A stretch of DNA of 61,492 nt, from positions 1-61,492 of the forward strand of contig MU858257.1 in the NCBI GenBank assembly GCA_033297075.1, written 5' to 3'. The notes under the pieces are model-generated. The model was given only the letters and a program-made list of their open reading frames with translations. It was not told the origin of the DNA and ran no database searches. This stretch comes from Rhypophila decipiens. Taxonomy: Eukaryota; Ascomycota; Sordariomycetes; Sordariales; Naviculisporaceae. The first letter of the stretch is position 1. Each line of letters opens with the position of its first letter. Below, piece after piece: positions 23,731 to 35,100 of the stretch. The translations under genes and the position numbers were made by a program.

Positions 23731-24023
23731 AACGTAGGCAGGCGGTCAACAACGCCGCTGCTAAAACCATCGTGTAGTAACTAAACCCACCGTCTTGGCC
23801 TTCAATCTAATATCCTAAGGTTAATACTATAAGGAATTGTTGAATGAATACCTAATTGGAATAAATGCCTTGACAGGCTCGAATAAATGCCTTGACTAGC
23901 TCGAATAAACGCCTTGACTGGCTGGAATAAATTCCTAGATTAAATGCCAGACCGTGGTTTTAGCCAGACATACACGGTGGTTTTAGCGGTGGTGGTCAAA
24001 GTAGGTAGGCGGTCAACAAAGGC
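23731..24023. repeat. Composite inverted/direct repeat block, possible MITE remnant
   Basis: GCGGTCAACAACGCCGC followed by GCTAAAACCATCGTG (about 23742-23774) reappears in inverted form as CACGGTGGTTTTAGCGGTGG near 23973-23992. The string GTAGGNAGGCGGTCAACAA occurs directly at about 23734 and 24002. A 22-bp tandem array lies between the arms. The arms are imperfect and no target duplication was identified. Confidence 0.45.
23859..23936. repeat. 22-bp tandem repeat, about 3.5 copies
   Basis: The unit is GAATAAATGCCTTGACNNGC plus TC or TG, at 23859-23880, 23881-23902 and 23903-23924, with a partial copy to 23936. Copies differ at 1-3 positions. Confidence 0.85.
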
Positions 24024-24235
24024 ATTTAACACTTGCTGTGGCATGTGGGGAAGTCAGCAGACTGGCACGTGTATGCATGTGTACAGTACGGGTTACAGTA
24101 TCATCTTGGTTCAGAGTTCAGACACGATTTCCATCTTTGCAAACGCGTGGTTATTTACGCGCCGTCGTCCTTTCTCCCCATAGTATTGTCATCCTTCAAT
24201 TTCGGCCACGACGTTAACCCCTCGCGCTGTGCAAC

Positions 24236-25599
24236 ATGTCGCATCCGAAACCGTGAGCTCCCATCGCCCAACTCCCCACTACAGCTTCCTTTGATTCTGA
24301 CCTGTCTTAGTGCTGGCCCTGCTGGGGACGAGACTGTGGACCGCAACGCGTTGCGTGCAGCGATGAATCGAGAAATAATGGATGGCTTGCAGGCAAAATT
24401 AGCCCAAAACCCAAGCTTGGACCTCGATTCCGAGTTTCTGCAACAACATTCGCGAGTCAAAAGGAAGTATTTTCCTCATCCGACGGCAAAGCTCCTCGAG
24501 GAACGCCGCACACCGCCCAAGGCTCCGCCGCAGCGATTCCCTGCCTATCTCCAGAGGATAACGGCGAAGGCTGTCGTCTTGAGCCCTCTCTCGGACGCAG
24601 CAAAGGCACTTTTCTTCAGTACTAGTGGGCGTGATGTGGACTCCGAAGACGAAGACGATGATGATGATGACGAAGACGAAGGCGAAGGCGAAGATGAAGA
24701 TGAAGATGAAGATGAAGATGGAGATGAAGACGAAGACGAAGACGATCTAGATGCAGGTGTCCGTCGAGTGCTGGAGCATGGAGAGGTCGTTACCGAGCTC
24801 CTTGGCCGCGGGGGGCATTTTGCGGTGCCGTGACGACGAATCAGGGCTCGACTTCGTCATCAAGGTCATTCGATCTGCTACCAACGGCCCAGAGACCGAG
24901 TATAGCACCCTGCAATATCTTGCTGAGCATGCCCCAGACTTTCCGTCACCGAAGCCACATGGCCTCCTCAAACTCGGCGCCTATAGGTTGATCTTGATGT
25001 CGTATGTCCCCTCGACTACGTTGGCAAGCATGTGGTCTACTCTGAGTCACGACAATAAGCTCTCGATCCAGCTCCAGTTAGACCAACTCTTTACGAGGTT
25101 GCGGGGGATCAAGCAACAAGGTGGGCGACTAGGCGGCGTTGGAGGAGAGGGAGTGAACGACACTCATGCCTGGGTGGAGCACACTAACAGCGAAACCATC
25201 ATGACAACGGCCACCGAGTTTCGAGACTTTCAATTTTCCATCAAGGCTGTTTGTGGTCCAGAGTATGCAGCGTTCCTCAAAAGCCTTCTACCAAATCCCG
25301 ACACGGACGAACCATCTGTGTTGACTCATGGCGACGTCTTTCTGGGTAACATCATGGTCGATGTAGATCCTACGAAGCCAGGAGAGTACCTGGTGACCGG
25401 AATCATCGACTGGGAGGACAGTGGCTTCTATCCGCCGTGGTTCGAGGCGAGCAAGGTGCTTTACACCTTTACTGAAGATGATCGGGACGACGTTCAAGAC
25501 TGGTGGAGATATGTGCCTCGCTGCATCGCTCCGGCGAGTTACCCAATTGAATGGGCTGTTGGGAGGTTGTGGGACAAGGCTCTCGGGGTCAATGCCTAA
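24236..25599 (+). CDS. APH-type phosphotransferase-like protein, one-base frame break
   Basis: Exon 1 is only 17 nt (24236-24252, MSHPK...). A 58-bp intron (GTGAGC donor, CTGAC branch, TTAG acceptor) leads to exon 2, 24311-25599. With one base removed near 24810-24829 the product is 434 residues. The N-terminus has LQAKLAQNPSLDLD, KRKYFPHP and RRFPAYLQR. A 35-residue Asp/Glu run precedes the nucleotide loop (VVTELLGRGG). Then follow the kinase-like VIKVI lysine, the catalytic loop LTHGDVFLGN (HxDxxxxN) and IIDWEDSG. The family includes aminoglycoside/choline-kinase-like phosphotransferases; the substrate is unknown. The frame breaks at six G (24810-24815) or at GTGCCG (24825-24830). Either single-base removal restores continuity, so consensus error and genuine null allele are both possible. 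Confidence 0.75.
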
Positions 25600-25973
25600 A
25601 GTATCTACAGGGCCTCACTCTTGAGTCTTATGGTCAATTACCAGAGCGTTGCGAAATAGCCGCGAGACTCCTCTTCGTATTTTGCAGTGACCGTGGCCAA
25701 GACCCGAAATAGGAAGGCTTGGACTAGGGTAGGATAGAGCGTTGGGTACATTTAGTTAAATTGTGGCGACTCTTGTACCAAGCTAACATAACAAAGCCCT
25801 CCGGGGGCATGGATCTACAGACTACAGGACTAACTAGCAGTGCCTCGGGCAAACATTGACACAATTCTCCAGAAAATACCAAGCGCGAGACTAAATGAAA
25901 GGAAAATAAAACCGAATATCCAATGATAAAATAAAAGCTTAGTTGCCTATCAGGGGGTCAACTTGACCCCCTC
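25600..25973. other. Convergent 3-prime region
   Basis: No gene seen between the convergent phosphotransferase-like and LRAT-like genes. Confidence 0.5.
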
Positions 25974-26468
25974 TCACACTCCATCCATCTGATCCCAAAT
26001 CGTTCTCTTATCAACACCTTGGGCTGGACGGAGAAGGCCAGCTTCGACTAGCGCACCGAAAGCATCCCAAACAAAGTTCTGGCAGTTCCATGTCGCGTCC
26101 CCGTTATTGACAAGGAGGGAGCGGCACACATTTCGGAGATTGTCCAAATCTGATTCGCTGATATGACCGAGGAAATAGAGCTTGTAGATCCTGTTGGACG
26201 TCCGCGCGTGATTGTTTTTGTCCTCGTATTGGAAGTTACCGGCGGAACCCGTGACGTGGCAAATGAAACTCTCCTCCTCGTCCGGAAAGGGTCTTTCGAC
26301 GTAAAGAGCCCAATGTTTGGAGTAGGGGCCGTCTTTGAACATGGCAATCTATACCTCGAGCTCCGTTTCCTCTACTTGCTTCTTCCCTTTCTTCTGCGTT
26401 TTGCCCGACTTCTTTCCTTTATCCTGGGAAGAAGAGCCTTGACCCTTGGAGGAGCCGAAGATACCCAT
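25974..26468 (-). CDS. Small LRAT/permuted-NlpC-like protein with an internal TAG
   Basis: From the ATG at 26468 the frame encodes MGIFGSSKGQG and a Lys-rich tail. It then meets TAG at 26349-26351 in ELEV*IAMFKDG and continues in the same frame to 25974 (164 codons plus stop). An ATG two codons after the stop could give a 122-residue protein by itself. The main domain contains SKHWALYVERP early and ATWNCQNFVWDA late. This His-first, Cys-later order with HWA(L/I)YV and NCxxFV is what permuted NlpC/P60 (LRAT/HRASLS) thiol enzymes show. I infer a papain-like hydrolase or acyltransferase fold; no family was confirmed. The stop could be a CAG-to-TAG change (EVQIAMF). Confidence 0.55.
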
Positions 26469-29400
26469 CTTTGCTTTTGCGTCTGGGCTCGGAGTACTAG
26501 TAGAGAGGTGTGTCTTGAAGCTGGTTCTTAAACTGATGGACCAAACGGAGGGCAATCGATAGGGTATAGCGGAGGCCGGATAGGGGTCAAGTGAAAAGGA
26601 TAACAATAATGGTTTGATGGACTTGGTTGGGTTCAGGGCCGAGTGAGATGTTCTTTGACCCGATGTGTTGATGAAGTTTGCTGATATAAAGACAAGAACA
26701 ACAAGGCTTGTGGGCAAGCCCATCTTTATAGAGCTGTCGCGCACGCTACTTTTGCGAGCTTTCTTTTCCCTCTACAACTATGGGGGGGCCTGCGAGCACT
26801 GCCATGAGCCCATTGTTGACATTTTTGGACAGACCCAGATGGATGTTGGCCCACTTGAGACGGGCGTTTACCATCGAGAGGTCAAGCATTCTAGGACCAG
26901 ACCAGGTGGTCAGGGTTGTGGGTGAACGGATGGGTCAACTTGTTTACGCACCAGGGAATATCTAGCAATAACAGGGCACGATACCATGAGTTAGGGGCTA
27001 TAGAGCTTGCACACTATGACAGAAAGAGAGCCAAGTTGGATTGTGTTGGTGATCAGATGATTCAGATCATATGTGAGACCATTACGCGAGCGGCAATCTC
27101 AAGATCGCGCGGCTACATGGCCTGCCCTAACATCTTGGCCGGTATTTGGCTCGAGAAAGTTGATCATTACTGTCCCTGTTGTAAGATAACCACCGCAGCA
27201 GAAATTATAATGCTCTAGATAATGCTTTTACTACTGGTCATGACGAAACACAGATTTATGTGACTTTGAAGGTAATACAAGTTGACGAACAAGCCCATAT
27301 GAAATCTACCCTTGTAGAAAGGAGCACAACTTAGCTTAACCACTGTATCAAGTGCTCGAAATAGATATAGAAACTTTAAACGCGTCCAAGCCCTGAGTGT
27401 CGCTGCAGTAGTATTGACTTCACGGTGTTGGTCCTAAATAGTCCCTGGCCAGCCAACGCCAATTTGGACCCCCTTCGCGGTCCCAACAAGCGGGGACTCT
27501 CGTTCATGCTCCAAAGTGTGTGTTGGATCATTACGGATATCGACCAACAGCTCCGTCCTCAATGGTTCCCAGGGCCTGCAATGGTCTCAAGGGCACTGAC
27601 GCAAGTCATGGATGGGACAGTGGTGCTCCAACATACTTCTCTTGATCGGGCCCAACAACATGTACATGTAACCCAAGCAGCGTATAGCCCCAAGACTCGG
27701 AACGTCGCATCAGGAACTTGTTGGAACTTGGAGTCCTGAATGATATGTATCTAAAACGGGGAAAAGGTCTTGGAATGTAGTGGCCGCGTTTAGAAGTCTG
27801 CCCACTATTCCTTGCCTTGAACCAACGCAACAACTACAACACAGTACAGCATCATCCTTGTTTGCACAGTACTCTATGTCGGGTTGTTGGAACAAACGGC
27901 CAGCAGCGAATAAGCCAAAGATGCGACGCCTTCACGAATTCACCACAGAGTGTTCTTAATGATGACCTCGTTAACAATGCTCCTTTAGCCAGGGTTCCGA
28001 AGAAGCAAGCCATAGCCCTTTCCTAACTTGGATTGAACTATTCTAGGCCATATTGACTTCCCGTTCAGAGTTAAAAGAGGTGCAAGCTGCTATACGCATC
28101 CCTTTTTCTTGTTAGGTTTCTTGTCCTTTACTCGGTTCCCCCTTTTGATACGGTATAAGATGTATAAACTAATAGAGTTTCTCAGATAAGACAATATCCT
28201 GCGAGTATGGGAATGTCCAGTGTAAGTCACGGACCATTACACCTCCGAACACAGCAGTGAAAGTAATGATCAGAAGGTTTGCTATTAGCATCACCTGTAA
28301 GACCGTCGCGCCACTATTGGCGGCCGGCTGCTGGACAGTGGTTACATCGAGAACATGAGAACATGAGAACATATCGCCCCCTGACTTCTGGTACGCTCAA
28401 CTAGACTTCCTGATTCCCAGACACTGTTAGGTCTTAAAAGGGGTTAATCTCAGCTTCTCCTTTAGGCAAGAATACGCCGATAATCTAATACTGTATTTAT
28501 CTAATAATAGAGTGCGAATTAGCTTTATGGTTATCAACTTCCATAGGTATATCGGTGTAGAGCCCGTCTCAGTATAAAGTATTTATTATGTTCAATCCCC
28601 CGGGAAGCAACCAGCTGGCTAACCACTTCCACCTCTAGGACCCTATGTATGATACATTACAAGGTAAGTAATAATTAGCAAAGCAGGCACCCATAGTCCT
28701 GTCTTCTGGTCCAGCCATGTGTCGTACTTTTTGTAGCCCGCCCGACCCATTCCCATTTCCCCCAGACCTGGACCGTTCGCCGTTAACCAGACCGTGAATA
28801 AAGAATTAAGAGATAATATATACCAAGAATGGTGAAAACCCAAACCCGAAAAGCAAAGACGCCTCATAAACCTCATAACCAGTCGTAAGTCAATCCCATA
28901 ACAGCGCCCCGCTGCCCTGCAAAGGGATCATTAAAAGCCAATCTAACCAGGACCTGTCCTGTGTTTTGAGTCCCAGATGTGGATGCAAGTCGACCAAGCG
29001 AAACAAGCACAACCCGACCCAAACTCGCTGAACGCCTCGCTTTGCTGAAAATAGAGTGTAAGAGCAAAAACTGCAAGGAGAATGTATGTACAGACCGAGT
29101 CACGCGTACGTAGGCTCGGTGCTTTGCCTGGTCATCATCCAAGGCAGACCTCCACATGACGGAGGCCGTCGTGCTCCCTCTCACCGAGGGTGGCATGATA
29201 ACCCCCCGGCCGACCACAAATCGAACCGGAGGGCATTAAAAACGTTGCGTGCGCTTGTAGCAGTAGTGATAAAGATCCCGGCGGTGTGCGCCAGCAGCCA
29301 ATGCGTGTTCTCGCACGAGTTTCACCCGCATGCGATACAGACACAAACGGCCCGCTGAGCCACCGCCGAGTAACGTATCCCCGTCGACTGAGTTCGTCGT

Positions 29401-29785
29401 GAAAAAGAGCGAATGAAATAGGAAAGTTTCATGAGATGTCGCCAACTCGAGACCAACAAAGGAAAAGAACAGACGGGATACCCCGAGACGACTATGGCCA
29501 GCTCCCTGTAGTGTTTGGATGAATGAGAGGTCGACGGGGGTCTTGCTCTCAGGTGATACGCGGCGAGTTGCGATTGCCTTGTCATCTCGGGCCGCTGCCG
29601 GAAATAGAAACGAAATCTAAAGCCAGAAGCGCAAGCTGTGCCACTTCCGGTGTAAAGTAGGATAAATTTTTTTTTTGGGTGTTTGCTGTTGTTGAATGCT
29701 CATTCCCAAGGTAGTTGAGGAAAGATAGACCAGAAGAAGCCCCTGACGCAAAGAAAAGTAAAAGGAAAAGGAAAGCGATACTCTA
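26469..29785. other. Long gene-poor region
   Basis: About 3.3 kb without a gene I can support. Two short minus-strand frames contain isolated hydrophobic stretches (LIANLLIITFTAVFGGVMV near 28.3 kb; VPALLIITYLVMY near 28.7 kb), which may be remnants of a membrane protein. The last kilobase is probably the 3-prime flank of the zinc-finger gene. Confidence 0.45.
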
Positions 29786-32137
29786 TCACTGGTTCGACAC
29801 AGCAAAGGCAAGGTCAAACGACATATCCAAGTCGTCACGGTGAATCATGTGGTCACCGAACCCGCCGGTCTGAGTGATTGTTGCTGTCGACGAGACAGGC
29901 GATGTGTAGCTGTGACTGTCGATGCTCATCATCGACGAGGCCATGTGGTGTTGGGCAGGGTGACTGGAGGACGAACTCAAGTCAAAGCTCGACGAGGAGA
30001 AAATGGGCATTCCATGCTGCACATGGGGGCCGACGTACGAAGACGTGTCAATGTAAAGCTCGGGATTTTGGGACCCTAGCTCACCTTGCAGGTTTTGGTA
30101 CGAGGCAGTCATGTCGAAGTCTTGGCTGAATCCCCCGCCAGTATAGGCCGTGGCCATGTCGTACCCGTCTTGACCCAGACCAACCCCAAGCGCCGTTTGG
30201 GATCCGTAGGTCATCGCATCGGCAAGCTCGTTGTCGAGGTCCTGGTCCTCTTGGTCGGGCGCGCCAACCGAGTCCACACCGTCGGGGCCTAGCGCGCCTT
30301 CTTGGTCCATGTGGACGCTTATCTCAAGCATCCACAGCTTCAGCTCTGCCATCGATGGCCAGTCACCTCCGCCTTTGCCACCGCGCTTCTCATCATCCAA
30401 TCTGTTGGACGCATGTGCGCCTTTGGAGCTGTTCTTCGAGCCTCCCGCGGTCTTGCGAGCTGGCTTGACCTTGAAGTGTGTGCGCCGAAGGTGTGCTGCG
30501 GCATTGTAGTAGGCCCCGTACTGCTTCTGTTGCGAGCATTGCTTGCAGTCCTTGAGGGGCTTGATGGCCTTTTCTGTGTGAGGAATCCTGGCCTCAGCAG
30601 GGTCGCGGCAGATCCATTTCTTTACCGTGCTCTTGTGCTTTGCCTCTGTGTGTCGACGGAGCTCGTGGTCGCCTCGGAACCCTTCAGGGTTCTCGTTGCA
30701 TTGGCTGCATTTGACCTTGGGGTGCTTGGGACGTTCGTACTTGGTTTTGGAGATCACAGCTTTCCCATCCTTGCCCTTGTTAGGATTCGACTCTGGCGCC
30801 TCCTTCCTGGACACATCAGCTGCCGGCTTGGGTTTGAGATTGCGCGACTGGGCATTGATGTTTTGACGGAAGAGCGCCTCTTTAGCACGGTGACCGAGCG
30901 ACCGATTGGACCTTATGCTGGTGTTGGAAATAGAGCGCTCCATAGACAAGTGCTGCGATAATGACTGGCCGTTGAGCTCATTGGCGCCTGTCAGACCGGA
31001 AGAGGACGATGATCTTGTGCTTGTCTGGGACGAGGACTTTTCCATGGCGTGCTGGTGTCCGTAGAGACTCGAGTCAGGTGGCGCCGATGAGCCGTAGGAA
31101 TATGAGAAGTCGGCGAGATTTCGCCCCACCGTCGTCATAAAGTCAGCTTCTCCCATTGACCTCTTGCCCAGCAGCGAGGGGTGATTCATGGCCTGCGGGT
31201 GACCGAAGCTGTCTTGGCGTCCATGGCTCCGGTTGGATTGTTCGGAGCGTATCCTGACCATCTCCGTGAACTGGCCAGAAATAGACATGTTGTCATTCAT
31301 GTTGCTGTTCGACCGCGTCATGGGCGCAGTCTCGATGGTTGGGCCGGATGTCATGGATCCGCAAGCTGATGGTATGCCTGAATTGGCCGGGAATTGCGCG
31401 CTGTCTGGTGAAAGCAGCGTGCTAGACCGGATGGAGACAGGTGAAATGGGAAGGACAGGGAGGTCATCATCCCCAACCATCGACAGGTATTCGCCCACAG
31501 CAAGCTCACGGCCAAGGTGCTGGCCGGTATAGATAGATTCGGCCTGAAGGAATGCATTGGCAGGTTGGTTGAACTGGTCATGGTTCACCCAGTCCTGTAG
31601 TCTGTCCGACCCGGCGTAGCTATTGTGGAGAAACGAAGCAACGGCGGTAGGTCCGGCTGTGGTGAAGGATACGGGTCCGGTCATCGGCATGGATGAATTG
31701 TTGGAGGCAGACCTGGCCATGGTTCCCGATGACGTCGAGTCTGCTCCATAATGAGTCGTCTTTGACTTCTTCATTGGACGGCTTTGGCACTGCTAGTACG
31801 GACAGTGAGCAAAGAGATGAGGACCAAGGCTTTGCTTGGTGATACTTACTTGTTGAGTGTCCCCTTGCTCAATATTCGGTCCCATATTGATGGGAACACC
31901 GGCCGTGGTTGCATGGCGGGGTATCGTGTTGCTTCTGGAGCGGCCATGGCTGGCAAGCGATGAATGCGAGGCGGTCGCTGAGTAGTTGACGAGGGCAGGG
32001 TCAACGTTGGCGGAACCTGAAGCGGCCGAGAAGGAAGAGCGAGCTCGGCTTAACCGTTCTTCGAGTGCGCGGGTCTCTTGTCTTTTCCGGTGCAATGTCG
32101 CCTCCAGTTCTTGCACTTCGAGGCTTTCCTGGTTCAT
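29786..32137 (-). CDS. C2H2 zinc-finger transcription factor
   Basis: Two exons (32137-31850 and 31792-29786) give 764 residues. The 57-bp intron has donor CAA|GTAAGT and acceptor CTAG. A short coiled coil opens the protein (LEVQELEATLHRKRQETRAL). A long Ser/Asn-rich region follows, then a Lys-rich stretch before the fingers. Finger 1 is CSQCNENPEGF...HELRRHTEAKH. A second extended finger runs from WICRDP through CKQCSQQKQYGAYYNAAAHL to RRTH. Downstream are RGGKGGGDWPSMAELKLWM and an acidic C-terminus (DDLDMSFDLAFAV), a likely activation segment. It should be a nuclear sequence-specific regulator; targets are unknown. Regulation may use the unusually long gene-free upstream DNA. Confidence 0.88.
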
Positions 32138-35100
32138 GTTGATGGAGGAAAATGCAGGGCGGAAGAGTTGACGACGTCACAAAGAAAAACGTGTGAGGAC
32201 AGGAAGAAGGATTGCTGGAGTCGGAAGCCTTATCGGCTCTTGATCGGACAAAAGAAGGAGAAAGGTGCTGTTGTCCGTCGTTGCTCTGCCTGAAAGCCGC
32301 GGTCAACCAAAGCCTTGGATGTGAGTCAAGGACGATCGATGCACAGCAAGAGATGAACAAACGAAGAAGAATGGAAAAGTGGGTGGTTCGGAAAGAAAGT
32401 GGTTGGCACGCGGGCGGCGAGCAAATGATATTTATCCAGTGGTCCCCACGAGGCTTCGAGATGCAAGTCTTGTGGCACGACCCGTCCAGACTGAAGAAGA
32501 GAAGTGAGTGACCGAATGAGGAATGGGGAAGACGTGATGTATAAGTCTGGTGGTACCCACAGTGAACAGCGTCAGCACACACACCCACGGCCGGTGGTTT
32601 TTAGGTAGATATGCAAGCTGCAGCAGAGACCGGACCAGAGACATGGTGGGATGGGATATTGAGAGCAGGGGTCTGCATGGGCATGGAACGTCCTTGGTGA
32701 GCGTCTGGTGCAGTGGCACCTTGGACAGCTATACGCTACCCATCCACACCGACGACGGCTTCTGAATGGTGATGATTTTTGACCAGGATACGTCCAAGGG
32801 GGGACTCGTTCAACCGTGGAGAGAATTGATGCAATCGACACTCACGACACTGCCGCACACAATCATGGCCTGTCTCGGCATGTCACTTTCGGGGTGCGAA
32901 AACGGGACTGTGCCGTGCCCTCTGGGATGCGTGACGAATCTGAGTTGCTGTCGTGCAACGGTCAAATGCCCACTAAAACTGCACGCTGTGAGGAAGATCT
33001 TCTCCCCGATTAGCGGGCTCGCAAGGTTGGATCAACAGCGGTCCCATCCAGCCAAAACGATGATCCAATCTGATCAAGCCACCCGGGGCAGTTTGGATGG
33101 CCATGGCTGGTCTTTTCGTCCCACTGGTCCCGGAGAGGGCTTGTGTCGACGAGAGATTCTACACGAGTTCTGACTGACACCATCACGGGTGCGTCTTGGT
33201 GGGTTTGTAACCTGTATCTCGCCGACGGAGCTGACAACTGCAGCCAGCGGTCGAGAACATGGCAAGGCCGTTTGCCGAGGACTTTTGCATCTGAGCCGGT
33301 GCCCGGCAGTTCCACTGCCTGGATCTCACCCACCCAAACGGTTCCCCGGATTGGTTTACAAATGTGCTTCCCACCTGGCGATAGTGGCTCTGTTCAGGGA
33401 CCTGGACCTGGGAGCCTTGTTCCATGACGATATTCTTACCAGAACCCCGGCAATTGACAATCTGGGCAAGTCCTGGCAGTCCTTGGAATGACAAGTTTTG
33501 CTCAGGATCGACAACGGGGAATAAAGTCATCTTCCGCTAATGGACAGGTGAGAATTTGATGGATTGATTGACATGGCACCCAGGCTCCTAATCTTGGACG
33601 CAAAGGTAAAATCCGGGTCCGTCAAACAAAAAGTCTTGATACTCCGAGATAGCAAGGGAATATCCAATGGCACTGGGGTTGGGATGGATGGAAGACTAGG
33701 CAGGACGTCGTTGTCGGCTTCAGCGGGTGTGTTTTCCATATGGAGGATGGAACGGTCGCCAATTCCGCACTGAAGGACCGCTGACTGTTGGCCAATATTA
33801 GCGTCACGACTGGCCACCACCTCCCTGCCAATGCGCTGGCTAGCCTGTCCAATACACTGTCAGCCCACACCAACTGCAACCTGGAACTGTGCACAGCAGC
33901 ACAAGGAAACATTCTGGGGAAGAGGCGCATTGACAAGAAAAGAGGGCAATTGGATCTTGACTGGCTGAAAATCCTCGCTCGGTCGACCACCCTTGGGATG
34001 CAGCAGGATCACGAGTGTGGAGGGGCGGGCGATGGATCCAAACGACATGGAAGTGGGAAGGAAGTCCGAAAAGGGACTGGAAGATAAAGCAAAGAATGGA
34101 AGTGGAAGTTTCCGTCGTTTCCTGTGACTCGCTGTGGGGCCTGTACTTGCCCTTTTTGGCATTTGATGATGCAGTGACTTCCCTCCTTCTGCTTTCCTAC
34201 ACCGCGGAAAATATTTGGAAGGACTCATCAAGAGAAAGGTCATTCTCCTCGTCGCGACTTCTCATCTTGAGCCCAGTTCCAAATATCGTCATCGACCAAT
34301 CCCGGGGGCAGTGTTATTCCCAGAGTCGAGCAAGTTTTGCGACCCTGGGCTCCACACCATCGCCCACTGGCATTTAGGCCATTGTTGCCCAACACCGGGA
34401 CAACTTCAACATTGGGCATACTTCCAACATCATCCTGGCAGCCTGAGGATCACTATTTTCCCTGTTCATATAATTGCTGCCATGGTCTGGTCTGGGAAGA
34501 AAACAACGAACAAGGTCGGTCGTGCTGATCCAACTCAATCTACAGCTCGGACACCACCACTAACACCATATTCATGGTGGTGTCACGACTGGCTGCGATA
34601 AATGCTTCAGCCACGTCGTCCCCACTGTGGGTGGTAGATGTGGCAGGGAAATGCTCTCTATCACTTTCTCGGGCAATGATTGCGTCTCGTCCAAACAAAT
34701 CGAAGCCTGAGGGGTCCACTGTTTGGCTATTGGACATTGTTGTACATGCAGGTGTTGCCTTGTTGTCAGCGAATCCCCCGGCTGGTGCTTGCTGCGAGGT
34801 CAGTCACAGGCACCGTGATTGGCCACAAAAGTGAGGCGAGAGCCTAACAAGACGTTGACTGGATATAAACCCACTCTCTCGATACTGGGCAACTCAGTCC
34901 CGGGCGGCGCGGGTCGCCATTCGTTGTTCTTGGGTCCCACACGGCTCTGTGCTTGCATTTCCCCCGCGCTGGAGACTCTCTGGGACTGACACCCCAAGCC
35001 CGGAGCCTCCCCTGCCTGTTGACCTTAACTCCATGGGCACACCACCAGGTCTTGGCAGGAGTTCGGGACTGAACGGCCTGGCGCGGCAGTCTCGGGCTTT

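Noticed and set aside
28169..28876. Two short hydrophobic minus-strand frames
   Set aside because: Too short, not linked by splice sites, and without a recognisable family; left as part of the gene-poor region.
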